64,000 nt of DNA from Chlamydiia bacterium (GCA_022601645.1 JAJACH010000001.1:372001-436000); one strand, 5' to 3'; shown: positions 41,697-49,348, numbered from the stretch's first letter. The notes: a model not told the origin generated them from the letters alone. Translations and numbers: made by a program.

Positions 41697-42644
41697 ATGC
41701 GAACCCTATTTATCTGCCTAGTCGGCATTTCATCCGTTATTTTTGCTGCAGAGGAAACCGCAGTTTTAGATCCTACAATGCGTATCCGTGAGCCGATCTC
41801 TTTTGAGCAAAAAGACCTTGCCCAACCAGAGTTTACCAAGCGGCCAAAAAGTCCAGCACTTGCTGCAACACTCTCGACTTTAGTTCCAGGTCTTGGCAAT
41901 TTCTATCTTGGAGACAATAAGACTGGTAGTGGTCTAATGGGAACGTTTGGCCTAGAAGTTGGAGTAGCGTTTGGGTCAAATAATGATGCAATTGTGAATG
42001 CTGATATCATCACCTTACAAAACACCCATTTTTATGGCATATATTCAGCTTATCGGGATGCAAGGGTCTTGAAGGACAACTCCGGGTACCGTTACCAAAT
42101 GCCAACGGAAAGCTTAAAGGATCTTGCTAAGGCTCCATTTAGCTTCACTGTCTTGAAAAAGCCTGAGGTATGGGGTGGTTATCTAGGTGCCTTAGCGCTT
42201 GGAGTGACAATGAGTTACTTTATGACCCCAAATCAAGCGTCTGTTCCTCCGCCTTTATCGACAGGCGGCATCTTTCCGCCTTTAGCCTTTCCAGTCGGCA
42301 TTGGAGAAGAAGCTCTGTTTAGAGGCTTTATCCAACCTGCCCTGTCAGAACCACTGACCCCATGGGGTGGGCTTGCCGCATCGTCAGCGCTTTTCGGTGC
42401 CATGCACATACCGAATGCAAACTCTTTGTTGCCCCGTGAAAGGGTGCAGTACTACACCTGCGGCATTCCATTTATCACACTCCTTGGTGCCTATTTTGGC
42501 TATTTGACACAGAAAAACACCTCATTAAAAGAGAGTGTTGCAATCCACGCATGGTATGATTTCACCCTCTTTATGGTGGGAGCTTTGGCTTCAAAAGCGG
42601 CTTATAAGACGCCAGCGACATTTGCAATGACAATTCGTTTCTAA
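41697..42644 (+). CDS. CPBP (CAAX/Abi) family intramembrane metalloprotease-like protein
   Basis: 315 residues. N-terminal signal-type helix (about 1-17, ending FAAEE). Residues 55-80 hold LSTLVPGLGNFYLGDNKTGSG, as in small membrane proteins with a Gly-rich turn. CPBP motif 1, EEALFRGFI (about 204-212), motif 2 with His in ALFGAMHIPNA, and motif 3 HAWYDF complete the glutamate/histidine site of the family. Six or seven hydrophobic segments. It may process prenylated or other membrane proteins, or act in peptide immunity as bacterial relatives do; substrate unknown. Confidence 0.82.
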   Translation: MRTLFICLVGISSVIFAAEETAVLDPTMRIREPISFEQKDLAQPEFTKRPKSPALAATLSTLVPGLGNFYLGDNKTGSGLMGTFGLEVGVAFGSNNDAIVNADIITLQNTHFYGIYSAYRDARVLKDNSGYRYQMPTESLKDLAKAPFSFTVLKKPEVWGGYLGALALGVTMSYFMTPNQASVPPPLSTGGIFPPLAFPVGIGEEALFRGFIQPALSEPLTPWGGLAASSALFGAMHIPNANSLLPRERVQYYTCGIPFITLLGAYFGYLTQKNTSLKESVAIHAWYDFTLFMVGALASKAAYKTPATFAMTIRF

Positions 42645-42648
42645 TGCG

Positions 42649-42677
42649 TTGACAGATTTTGAAGCTTTGATTAAAAT
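42649..42677 (+). promoter_or_regulatory. Consensus sigma-70 promoter 11 bases before the glycosyltransferase ATG
   Basis: TTGACA (perfect -35, 42649-42654), 17-base spacer, TAAAAT (42672-42677). The expected start near 42684 gives a leader of about 5 bases, and no ribosome site precedes the ATG at 42689. Confidence 0.75.
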
Positions 42678-42688
42678 TTGGCAATTTT

Positions 42689-45094
42689 ATGAAGAAACTT
42701 CTCGTCTGTCTTCTCTTTCTAACGGGCTGCGTATCCAATCAAATCGATGTCGTGATCCCAAGTGTCGCAAAAGACAAACAGACCCTCAATCAGTGTATCC
42801 GTTCCATTAAGCGCTATGGGCAGAATGTACGGCGGGTCATCGTCGTCTCTCCAGAGCGTCTGACGGAAGAGGCTGAGTGGTTTGATGAGAAAGACTTTCC
42901 TTTTTCCTATGCAGATTGTAAAGGCAAAAAGAATCCTCCAGGCTGGATCTTCCAGCAACTGCTTAAACTGTACGCTCCAATTACCATCCCAGGCCTTAAG
43001 AAAAATGTCCTGATTCTCGACTCCGATGTGATTTTTTACAAATCCACTAAGTTTGTGACATCAGATGGCGCACCCATCTTTACGAAGGCAACCGAACACA
43101 CCAAAGAATACTTTCGTTATATCGATCAATTGATTCCAGGTCTCAAACGCCAAATTCCCGAAGTCTCTGGAGTTGCTCACCATATGCTCTTTCAAAAAGA
43201 CACCATCGAAGCGTTGTTTGCCGAAGTGAAACAAAACCATGGCAAAGAGCCTTGGAAGGCGATGATCGACCTTTTTGACGATAAATCTTCCTTATCGGAA
43301 TACGAACTCTATTTTAACTACACGATTGCTCGAGGTCTTAAGCATAAAATACGTGATCTTGCTTGGGAGAATTCACAGCACCCAATCCGATCAAACCGCT
43401 ACAAGAAAAAGAAAGTCAACTACGTGGCCTACCATTCATGGATGCGCCAACCCTACACAATTGCCTTTGTCCATATCGGAGAGAAACTCCCTCCTTATAT
43501 CGAACAATCCGTTGGTCAAGCACGTCTATTTAATCCAAATGCGAATATTGTATTAATTGGAAACCGGAAAGCAATTCGTAAATTTAACCATCATGATGTG
43601 ACGCGTATTTATGTAGAGGATCTAGAGGAGAGTCCGGAGCATAAACAGTTTCTGCAAAACTGCCCAAAAGGTGCGTATTGGCGCTATGGAACCGAGAGAT
43701 TTTTCTATCTCTACGAGTTTATGAAGACCTATGACATTCCTGACCTGATTCACATGGAAACCGACGTCCTCTTATATCGCAATCTTACTGAAATTTTTCC
43801 CCTATTAAAAAAACGTTACAAAGGGATGGCGCTTCTCTTCGATGCCCCTGAAAGAGGGCTTGGAACTTTTGTCTATATTCAAGATCCGAACACACTCAAA
43901 TCGTATTTCGATCTTGTCGTCAAATATCCAAAACTTAACGACATGTACGTCTTTGCCAAAATGCGAAACCTGTATCCTAAGGAAATCATCGATACCCTAC
44001 CAACTCTGCCAGAGGATCATGAGATGGATTCAGTCTTTGATGCAGCAGCTATCGGACAATATTTTGGCGGTGTTGATCAAATCCATCGTAATACTCACAC
44101 AGCCTTCAAATTTGTCAATGAGACGAGTGTTATGAAACCCGATCATTACTCGTATATTTGGGAAAAAGATCGAAGCGGAAGAAATGTTCCTTACCTCATT
44201 GATCAAAAAGGGAAAAAATGGCGGATTAACAACCTCCATATCCACTCGAAAGATCTACGTCAGTTCATGTCGTATAATAAAGAAGCCAAATGGAGTTCAG
44301 AGCCTTTTATAAGCGGCGACACGTTTAGAAATCACTGCGATCTGGTTTTTGATGAAGCTGAATTACCGTTTCTTCCAAGTTCTGTCCTTGAAGGGGAAAA
44401 AGTCTTTGTTAAAGTCGACTACCTTCCTGAATTTATCGATAAGATTCATCCCAAAATCCAGAACCCCTATGTTCTTGTAACGCATAATGGCGATCGTTCA
44501 GTTCCTGGCAAGTTTGCCCATCTTTTAAACGATCCGAAAATAATGGCTTGGTTTGGACAAAATGCCGACGATCCACGCATTCGAAAAATCCCCATCGGCA
44601 TCGCAAACCGCGTCTGGGAACACGGCAATATCGAGCGACTGAAGACAATCCGCAACCTAGAGGTCAACAAAGAACACCTCTTCTATATGAACTTTCGCGT
44701 AGAAACGTGCCCCGAATACCGCAAACCTGCTTTAGAAGCGTTTATCGACAAACCATACTGCACCTTCGACCCACCTGGCGACTCCACCACCTACTTGATT
44801 AACCTCAAAAAGTCGAAGTTTGTCGTCTCACCAAGAGGCAATGGCTATGACTGCCATCGCACCTGGGAAGCGCTTCTTCTCGGTTGCTACCCTGTCTGCA
44901 TTACCTCGCCTCTCGACTCACTCTACGACGACCTTCCTGTCGTTATCGTTAATGATTGGTCAGAAGTGACTGAAGAATTCCTCAATCAAAAATACGAAGA
45001 ATTCCAGACAACAACCTTCAACTGGGCCAAAATCGAAATGCCATATTGGCTCGACCAATTGGAAAAAATCACCACCAACAAAGGAAATCTATGA
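42689..45094 (+). CDS. Three-domain glycosyltransferase-like lipoprotein
   Basis: 801 residues. Lipoprotein signal MKKLLVCLLFLTGC (Cys14). Domain 1 (about 18-255) is GT-A-like with IDVVIPSVAKD, a VVSPERL strand and DSDV (111-114) as metal-binding DxD motif. Domain 2 (about 256-540) is a second GT-A-like unit with METDVLLYRN and FDAPERGLGTF. Domain 3 (about 545-795) resembles exostosin-type GT47/GT-B ends: KFVVSPRGNGYDCHRTWEALLLGCYPVCI. No family member with this three-domain order is recognised. An exported lipoprotein glycosyltransferase is odd since sugar nucleotides are cytosolic. The next gene overlaps its stop by 4 bases (ATGA). Confidence 0.8.
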   Translation: MKKLLVCLLFLTGCVSNQIDVVIPSVAKDKQTLNQCIRSIKRYGQNVRRVIVVSPERLTEEAEWFDEKDFPFSYADCKGKKNPPGWIFQQLLKLYAPITIPGLKKNVLILDSDVIFYKSTKFVTSDGAPIFTKATEHTKEYFRYIDQLIPGLKRQIPEVSGVAHHMLFQKDTIEALFAEVKQNHGKEPWKAMIDLFDDKSSLSEYELYFNYTIARGLKHKIRDLAWENSQHPIRSNRYKKKKVNYVAYHSWMRQPYTIAFVHIGEKLPPYIEQSVGQARLFNPNANIVLIGNRKAIRKFNHHDVTRIYVEDLEESPEHKQFLQNCPKGAYWRYGTERFFYLYEFMKTYDIPDLIHMETDVLLYRNLTEIFPLLKKRYKGMALLFDAPERGLGTFVYIQDPNTLKSYFDLVVKYPKLNDMYVFAKMRNLYPKEIIDTLPTLPEDHEMDSVFDAAAIGQYFGGVDQIHRNTHTAFKFVNETSVMKPDHYSYIWEKDRSGRNVPYLIDQKGKKWRINNLHIHSKDLRQFMSYNKEAKWSSEPFISGDTFRNHCDLVFDEAELPFLPSSVLEGEKVFVKVDYLPEFIDKIHPKIQNPYVLVTHNGDRSVPGKFAHLLNDPKIMAWFGQNADDPRIRKIPIGIANRVWEHGNIERLKTIRNLEVNKEHLFYMNFRVETCPEYRKPALEAFIDKPYCTFDPPGDSTTYLINLKKSKFVVSPRGNGYDCHRTWEALLLGCYPVCITSPLDSLYDDLPVVIVNDWSEVTEEFLNQKYEEFQTTTFNWAKIEMPYWLDQLEKITTNKGNL

Positions 45095-45672
45095 GTTATA
45101 AACACATGATTTGTGCTGCATTAGTGAATATCGGCCTTTTTGCGAATATGGGACCTCAAGGTTTTTCAGATTATCCAAATGCTTATTTCGTGGAGACAGG
45201 CACATTTGGCGGTGATTCGGTGCAAAAAGCATTGGATACGGGCTATGCAGAGGTTCGATCCATTGAATTTGCATCAGACAATTACGACTACTGCTCAACA
45301 CGTTTTCTAGAAAATTCCAAAGTGAAGCTCTTTTTAGGAGATTCTTCAAAGGACCTTTGGACTGTGATTCATGACATTGATAAGCCCGTGACTTTTTGGC
45401 TCGATGCGCATGTCTATCCTCCACGTACAGACGGAGGAAAGAATTGCCCCCTCATCGAGGAGCTAGACCAAATTAAACGACACCCCATCAAAACACATAC
45501 CATCCTCATTGACGATATGCACTGTGCTGGCACGGCATCGTTTGATGGATTGACCATTGAAGATCTTAAGACAAAAATCTTAGAGATCAATCCAGACTAC
45601 GAAATTTCCTTCATTCCAGGTGGGGATCAAGGAGAGTATCCTCAAAACGTACTGGTTGCTAAGGTCAAATGA
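45091..45672 (+). CDS. Class I SAM-methyltransferase-like protein, possibly exported
   Basis: 193 residues. N-terminal hydrophobic stretch (about 6-20) of signal or anchor type. Then YFVETGTFGGDSVQKALD (29-46), which resembles SAM-binding motif I (E-x-G-x-x-x-G), VRSIEFASDNYDYC as strand 2, and FWLDAH and ILIDDMHCAGT, both with Asp at strand ends. These fit sugar- or FkbM-like methyltransferases that accompany glycosyltransferases. The ATG at 45091 has AAGGA 5 bases upstream and overlaps the glycosyltransferase stop, so both work in one pathway (inference). Confidence 0.72.
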   Translation: MSYKHMICAALVNIGLFANMGPQGFSDYPNAYFVETGTFGGDSVQKALDTGYAEVRSIEFASDNYDYCSTRFLENSKVKLFLGDSSKDLWTVIHDIDKPVTFWLDAHVYPPRTDGGKNCPLIEELDQIKRHPIKTHTILIDDMHCAGTASFDGLTIEDLKTKILEINPDYEISFIPGGDQGEYPQNVLVAKVK

Positions 45673-45691
45673 AATAAGCCTTTTCCCTTAT

Positions 45692-45723
45692 CCTCCTTTT
45701 GATTATGTGAAAGGAAAAGGAGG
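45692..45723 (+). promoter_or_regulatory. Hairpin that sequesters the ribosome binding site
   Basis: cctcctttt (45692-45700) pairs perfectly with aaaaggagg (45715-45723), which contains the AAGGAGG ribosome site of the GTG start at 45729. The 9-base stem has a 14-base loop. Folding would block translation start; opening by heat, protein or ligand would allow it. It might also help stop the upstream mRNA, but no T-run follows. Confidence 0.55.
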
Positions 45724-45728
45724 GTTTC

Positions 45729-46013
45729 GTGAAAAGGAAGAAAGCGATTATTTCTCTGGTGGCAGTTGTCATCGGTGTGTTTCTCTTATGTGTAGGATTG
45801 TACATTCAATCTCGTCAGTCATCGGCTAGATCAGATATGAATGAATTCTCGCAATGGATTAAAAATAAAGAAGCTAAAGGAGCTGTTGAGGGTGGAGTTG
45901 AGCGCAAGATTGGGGAGTATGACTCAACCAAAACGCTTTGCTACGTTGGTGGAGTTCTCTTCATCATCGGTGGGATCTTAGGCTTTAGTCTTGGTAACCG
46001 TAAGAAGGACTAA
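45729..46013 (+). CDS. Small two-helix membrane protein (DUF3185-like)
   Basis: 94 residues, GTG start with a strong AAGGAGGG site. Two membrane helices (about 6-28 and 69-88) with a polar loop between; the layout and the second helix CYVGGVLFIIGGILGFSLG resemble small inner-membrane proteins of the DUF3185 type, but that assignment is tentative. Its ribosome site lies in a hairpin (45692-45723), so its translation may be regulated. The last 4 bases overlap the Nudix gene tail-to-tail. Confidence 0.65.
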   Translation: MKRKKAIISLVAVVIGVFLLCVGLYIQSRQSSARSDMNEFSQWIKNKEAKGAVEGGVERKIGEYDSTKTLCYVGGVLFIIGGILGFSLGNRKKD

Positions 46014-46555
46014 AATCTTTGCTGTTTTAATTTTTGAGCGAAGCGTTTCATATGTGGATCGGTTCGCTCCATTGGTAGTTCATCGAGCTTAAACCAGGCA
46101 ACGGTTTTAAATTCTCGCGGATCATAGTCAAACTCAGTGCCAGCTTTCGCTTTAAACACATACCATAGACTGACATCAGTATGCGGGATGACGTTTCCCT
46201 TTGTCTGAGTGACGGTGACTAGTAAAGGCTCCTTTTTGAGCAGGGGCAAGTTGACTTTCAGTTCTTCTTTCATTTCCCGCTTTGCGGCCTCTTGTGGGTG
46301 CTCATCAGGGTCGACATGTCCACCAGGGGGCAGCCAAAGACCTGCCTTTTTATGATCGACTAAGAGAAGAGATTGCGCTTCACAGTCGATAGGAACGAAG
46401 TAGGAAACCAAGTGCTTTGGCGGTGTTGCTGGTCCATCTTGTCGAAAAAGTTCATGACCTTTTCGGATCCACTCCAGGACATCTGCTTTGTGCGTCCTTT
46501 CAAGGGGATCAAACGGGTCGATTAAGGTCACAATATCGCGAATCGTCTCATGCAT
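46010..46555 (-). CDS. Nudix hydrolase
   Basis: 181 residues. Nudix box GGHVDPDEHPQEAAKREMKEEL (about 97-118) has the G-x5-E-x7-R-E-x-x-E-E layout. Residues 1-60 form a helical N-terminal part (FRQDGPATPPKHLVSY). Hydrolyses a nucleoside diphosphate linked to another moiety; substrate unknown. Overlaps the PAP2-like gene by 8 bases, so co-transcription is likely. Confidence 0.88.
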   Translation of the reverse strand: MHETIRDIVTLIDPFDPLERTHKADVLEWIRKGHELFRQDGPATPPKHLVSYFVPIDCEAQSLLLVDHKKAGLWLPPGGHVDPDEHPQEAAKREMKEELKVNLPLLKKEPLLVTVTQTKGNVIPHTDVSLWYVFKAKAGTEFDYDPREFKTVAWFKLDELPMERTDPHMKRFAQKLKQQRF

Positions 46556-47429
46556 TCAGCACTCCTTTTCTGAGAATAAGCGCTTGGCAAGCGAGGTGAG
46601 AGCCAAGCCCCATCCAGAGCGCTGTGATAAATAGGCGAAGAAATTTGTGTACTAAGAGCGAGGTATCAAACAGTGCTGTATAGACAAAATAACACAAAAA
46701 TAGCCCTAAAGAGCCAATTAGTCCCCTTAAGAGCACTTCAATGATCCCATTTGAAGGGGGAAGGAAAAGTTCAAAGTGGTGGCTGAGATATAATGCGATG
46801 CCAATCCCCGACAGTTCAGCTGTGAGAAATAGACTGAGCTTTGAGGGAAAGAGAACTAAGACAAGCAGAGGTAAAATAATGAGTAGAGCAAGTAGGGTAA
46901 TTGGTCGCCGTTTAGTGAGAAATTGCTCGATGGTAGGAAAAGCAAAAACGTAGATTGCAAGCAACACGCCACCCACAAGCCACCCGGCGAGAATATCTGT
47001 TGGGAAGTGGGCTCCAAGATACACGCGCGAGAAAGAAATAAGCGGGACATAGGTAAAGGGAAGGAGCCATTTCAAGGAGCTGGTCCAAGACCTAAAGGCA
47101 ATTCCTGTGAGTAAAACAACCGTTTGGGCGGCGCCACTTGGAAAGCCGAGTCCTTTAATCGGGAGGAGTCCTAGGTGCTCTTGAAGATGATACGGTCTTG
47201 GTGAGTCAAAATATGCTTTCAAAACAGCATTGACGATGCTTGCTAAAACGAGAATAAGGAGCACTCTAAGACCGGACTTCCAACTGCGAGCGAGCCAAAT
47301 GAAAGGAATCAGCACCAACATGAACTCAATGCTATCAAAATAGTTGAGGAATTTGAAAAAACTGTCTAGAGCGGGGGAGCGATACTGATGAATCCAGTTG
47401 ATCCATTCAAGTTCCAATGCATGTATCAT
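46548..47429 (-). CDS. PAP2-family membrane phosphatase-like protein with altered motif 2
   Basis: 293 residues, about 6-7 hydrophobic helices. Motif 1 K-x6-R-P is present as KAYFDSPRP, and motif 3 S-R-x5-H-x3-D as SRVYLGAHFPTD, with the nucleophile His. Motif 2, normally P-S-G-H, reads PSGAAQ: the general-acid His is Ala. The enzyme may be inactive, act with another acid, or bind lipid phosphates. C-terminal half (about 190-293) is an additional hydrophobic region. The ATG at 47429 is chosen over a TTG further upstream; neither has a good ribosome site. Probably acts on lipid or undecaprenyl phosphates in the inner membrane if active. Confidence 0.8.
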   Translation of the reverse strand: MIHALELEWINWIHQYRSPALDSFFKFLNYFDSIEFMLVLIPFIWLARSWKSGLRVLLILVLASIVNAVLKAYFDSPRPYHLQEHLGLLPIKGLGFPSGAAQTVVLLTGIAFRSWTSSLKWLLPFTYVPLISFSRVYLGAHFPTDILAGWLVGGVLLAIYVFAFPTIEQFLTKRRPITLLALLIILPLLVLVLFPSKLSLFLTAELSGIGIALYLSHHFELFLPPSNGIIEVLLRGLIGSLGLFLCYFVYTALFDTSLLVHKFLRLFITALWMGLGSHLACQALILRKGVLNA

Positions 47430-47488
47430 ATAGAGGTTAATGATATCTCCCGTGGCCAATTAAAGGGAACTGATTTAACCTTTCTTGA

Positions 47489-47914
47489 ATGCACAATGAA
47501 GATCAATATCATTTAGGGGTGAAGGGGATTATTCTAAATTTGGAGGGGCATTTACTCCTGCTAAAACGTCTTACAAAAAGTGGGAAAGAGCAGTGGGATC
47601 TTCCTGGGGGGCGGCTTCAAAAAAGCGAAACTCCTGAAGAGACGCTTAGGCGTGAGATTTTTGAGGAAACAGGTCTCAAGAATTTGACCAATGTGATGTT
47701 CCATGCGATGGAACTTACAAAGTTCCGAATTCTGCTCAAAGACGACGATGTGGGGCTGATTTTCACAGTTTACAGGTGTCAATGTCTTGAAGATGACCGC
47801 GTTGCTTTAAGTGAAGAACACGTCGATTTTCAGTGGGTGACACCGAGAGAGGCTGCAAAGATACTAGAAAAGACTTTTCCGCTTAAGATCGTGCAGGCTC
47901 TAGCGACTCTATAG
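47489..47914 (+). CDS. Nudix hydrolase, ADP-ribose/8-oxo-dGTP type
   Basis: 141 residues. Nudix box GGRLQKSETPEETLRREIFEET (about 35-56) is canonical (G-x5-E-x7-R-E-x2-E-E). The short size and the N-terminal VKGIILNLEGHLLLLKR strand fit MutT/ADP-ribose pyrophosphatase-type enzymes. The gene is divergent from the PAP2-like gene and ends next to a tRNA gene on the other strand. No ribosome site is clear before the ATG. Confidence 0.87.
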   Translation: MHNEDQYHLGVKGIILNLEGHLLLLKRLTKSGKEQWDLPGGRLQKSETPEETLRREIFEETGLKNLTNVMFHAMELTKFRILLKDDDVGLIFTVYRCQCLEDDRVALSEEHVDFQWVTPREAAKILEKTFPLKIVQALATL

Positions 47915-47925
47915 TTTGGGGAAAA

Positions 47926-47999
47926 TGGGGCGGGAGGGACTTGAACCCACGACCAACGGATTATGAGTCCGGTGCTCTAACCAACTGAGCTACTGCCCC
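47926..47999 (-). tRNA. tRNA with CAU anticodon (Met or lysidine-type Ile2)
   Basis: 74 bases, minus strand. D arm GCTC/GAGC, anticodon loop CTCATAA (anticodon CAU), T loop TTCAAGT, discriminator A, no encoded CCA. Acceptor stem GGGGCAG/CCGCCCC has one A-C mismatch, and positions 27-43 and 50-64 are mismatched. The bases after the anticodon stem (TGGTC) resemble Ile2 tRNA read AUA after lysidine modification, but elongator Met cannot be excluded by eye. It is not the initiator since the anticodon stem lacks the three G-C pairs. Confidence 0.9.
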
Positions 48000-48069
48000 A
48001 TGGAGATCATAGTTTACGCGTTCAATCAATAATTTGCCACAGGTTTTCTATGTGGTCAATTAAAAAAAA

Positions 48070-48105
48070 TACTATATAGTACTGAAAGTTTAAATATGCT
48101 ATACT
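48070..48105 (+). promoter_or_regulatory. Extended -10 promoter with a 12-base palindrome near -35
   Basis: TGCTATACT (48098-48105 holds the TATACT at 48100-48105) is an extended -10. TACTATATAGTA (48070-48081), a perfect 12-base palindrome, sits where the -35 would be and could be an operator. The strong AAGGAGGGG of the next gene follows at about 48117-48125. Confidence 0.5.
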
Positions 48106-48129
48106 CTCTTTATATAAAGGAGGGGTTTC

Positions 48130-48297
48130 ATGGCAGGAATCATAGGAAATCAAGCAGATAATTGGATGAACTGGGTTAATGGTGAGCCCGCAAGAGGTGG
48201 TGGATTGCCAGCTGGTGTTCAATCAGAACCATCCCAGACAGTTGAGAAGTCAGAGGACGAAAAGCAGACTAAGACACCTGATTTGAAAAAGGACTAA
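48130..48297 (+). CDS. 55-residue hydrophilic protein of unknown function
   Basis: ATG at 48130 with a very strong ribosome site (AAGGAGGGG) 4-5 bases upstream and an extended -10 promoter. Composition: GIIGNQADNWMNWVN at the start, Gly/Pro middle, and a Lys/Glu/Thr-rich end (ending LKKD). No membrane segment or signal peptide. No family recognised. A standard gene search with a 60-residue cut-off would miss it. Strong initiation signals make real expression likely. Confidence 0.6.
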   Translation: MAGIIGNQADNWMNWVNGEPARGGGLPAGVQSEPSQTVEKSEDEKQTKTPDLKKD

Positions 48298-48305
48298 ACC
48301 CGCTC

Positions 48306-48334
48306 TTGAGCTAATTGAACGTATTTCTTATAGT
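48306..48334 (+). promoter_or_regulatory. Sigma-70 promoter giving a leaderless cytidylyltransferase-like mRNA
   Basis: TTGAGC (48306-48311), 17-base spacer, TATAGT (48329-48334), and the ATG at 48341 only 6 bases later without a ribosome site. Confidence 0.65.
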
Positions 48335-48340
48335 CTTTGT

Positions 48341-48814
48341 ATGTTCAAAAAAGGATTGATCGTTGCGGTTATGATCGCAACAAGTCTACTTGCTCAGGAT
48401 AAACCTATTAGGGTTTATGCTGATATTACGGGTGATCTTCTTCATGCAGGTCACATCGAGTTCTTCAAAAAGGCAAAGGCGTTTGGGGACTACTTAATCA
48501 TCGGGGTTCTCTCTGATGAGACGGTGGCGTCGTACAAACGTAAGCCAATCATGAGTATGGATGAGAGAGCAGCATTGATTGCTTCTTGTAAGCTTGTCGA
48601 TGAGGTGATCAAGGATCCTCCTCTTTGTGCGTCTAAGGAATGGCTCAAAGAGCATGAGATTGACTTAGTCGTTCACGGTGATGATTTTAACCCTGATCTT
48701 TTGGTGGAACAGTATGGCCCGGCAATTGAGATGGGAATTTTCCGCTCTGTGCCCTACACTAAGGGCATTTCAACCTCTGAGCTTTTAGAGCGCGTCAACG
48801 CACGTGGCAATTGA
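48341..48814 (+). CDS. Exported cytidylyltransferase-like protein
   Basis: 157 residues. Residues 22-150 match the nucleotidyltransferase fold of glycerol-3-phosphate/choline-phosphate cytidylyltransferases: ADITGDLLHAGH (27-38, with HxGH 35-38), IIGVLSDE, and KGISTSEL (141-148). It also begins with MFKKGLIVAVMIATSLLAQ, a typical signal peptide with cleavage near Ala18, unlike known cytosolic members. CTP is not expected in the periplasm, so the protein may be sent to the host or have another role. The next gene starts within its 3' end (11-base overlap). Confidence 0.82.
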   Translation: MFKKGLIVAVMIATSLLAQDKPIRVYADITGDLLHAGHIEFFKKAKAFGDYLIIGVLSDETVASYKRKPIMSMDERAALIASCKLVDEVIKDPPLCASKEWLKEHEIDLVVHGDDFNPDLLVEQYGPAIEMGIFRSVPYTKGISTSELLERVNARGN

Positions 48815-49298
48815 GCTTGTTCCTTATCAGGCCGATTGGCCGGAGAAGTTTTTAGCGAAAAAGCGGCAACTTATAGGGTTGCCGCATGTTCTTGAGGTGG
48901 AGCATGTGGGGTCTACTGCAGTTCCTGGACTGTCTGCAAAACCTGTAATTGATATTATGATTGGTGCTGATGACCTTGCACTGGATTTAGTGGAAGGGGT
49001 TAAAGCTCTTGGCTATGATTACAAGCCTGAGTTTGAAATTGAGGTTCCTGATAGGCGGTTTTTTATGAAAAAAGGCCGTGTGCATATTCATGCGGTTTTA
49101 ATGGGGTCGAGTTGGTGGAAGAGACATCTATTTTTCCGGGATTATTTACGAAAGCATAAGGATATTTGCAAGGAGTATGAAGCGCTAAAGCAGCGCTTAG
49201 CAACCATTCATACGGATACGCTTGCTTATGCGCGTGCGAAAACACCGTTTATTCGAGAAATTGAAAAGGAGATGATGGGCGATGGTAAAAGTGGTTAA
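48804..49298 (+). CDS. GrpB/UPF0157-family protein
   Basis: 164 residues. Family core: LVPYQADWPEKFLAKKRQL, EVEHVGSTAVPGLSAKPVIDIMIG (with the nucleotidyltransferase-like GST and D-x-D pair), and an aromatic/basic C-terminal part (HLFFRDYLRKHKDICKEYEALKQRLA). GTG start at 48804 overlaps the previous gene; a start further inside would remove the first strand. Family function is not well defined; a nucleotidyltransferase fold is known. Confidence 0.88.
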   Translation: MAIELVPYQADWPEKFLAKKRQLIGLPHVLEVEHVGSTAVPGLSAKPVIDIMIGADDLALDLVEGVKALGYDYKPEFEIEVPDRRFFMKKGRVHIHAVLMGSSWWKRHLFFRDYLRKHKDICKEYEALKQRLATIHTDTLAYARAKTPFIREIEKEMMGDGKSG

Positions 49299-49348
49299 TT
49301 TGGATGAGCTGGCCTGGGCACCTATGGGCTTAACGGGTTTTGGTGGGG

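Noticed and set aside
47926-47999. tRNA considered as an attachment site for an integrated element
   Set aside because: No second copy of the tRNA 3' end and no integrase gene in the window.
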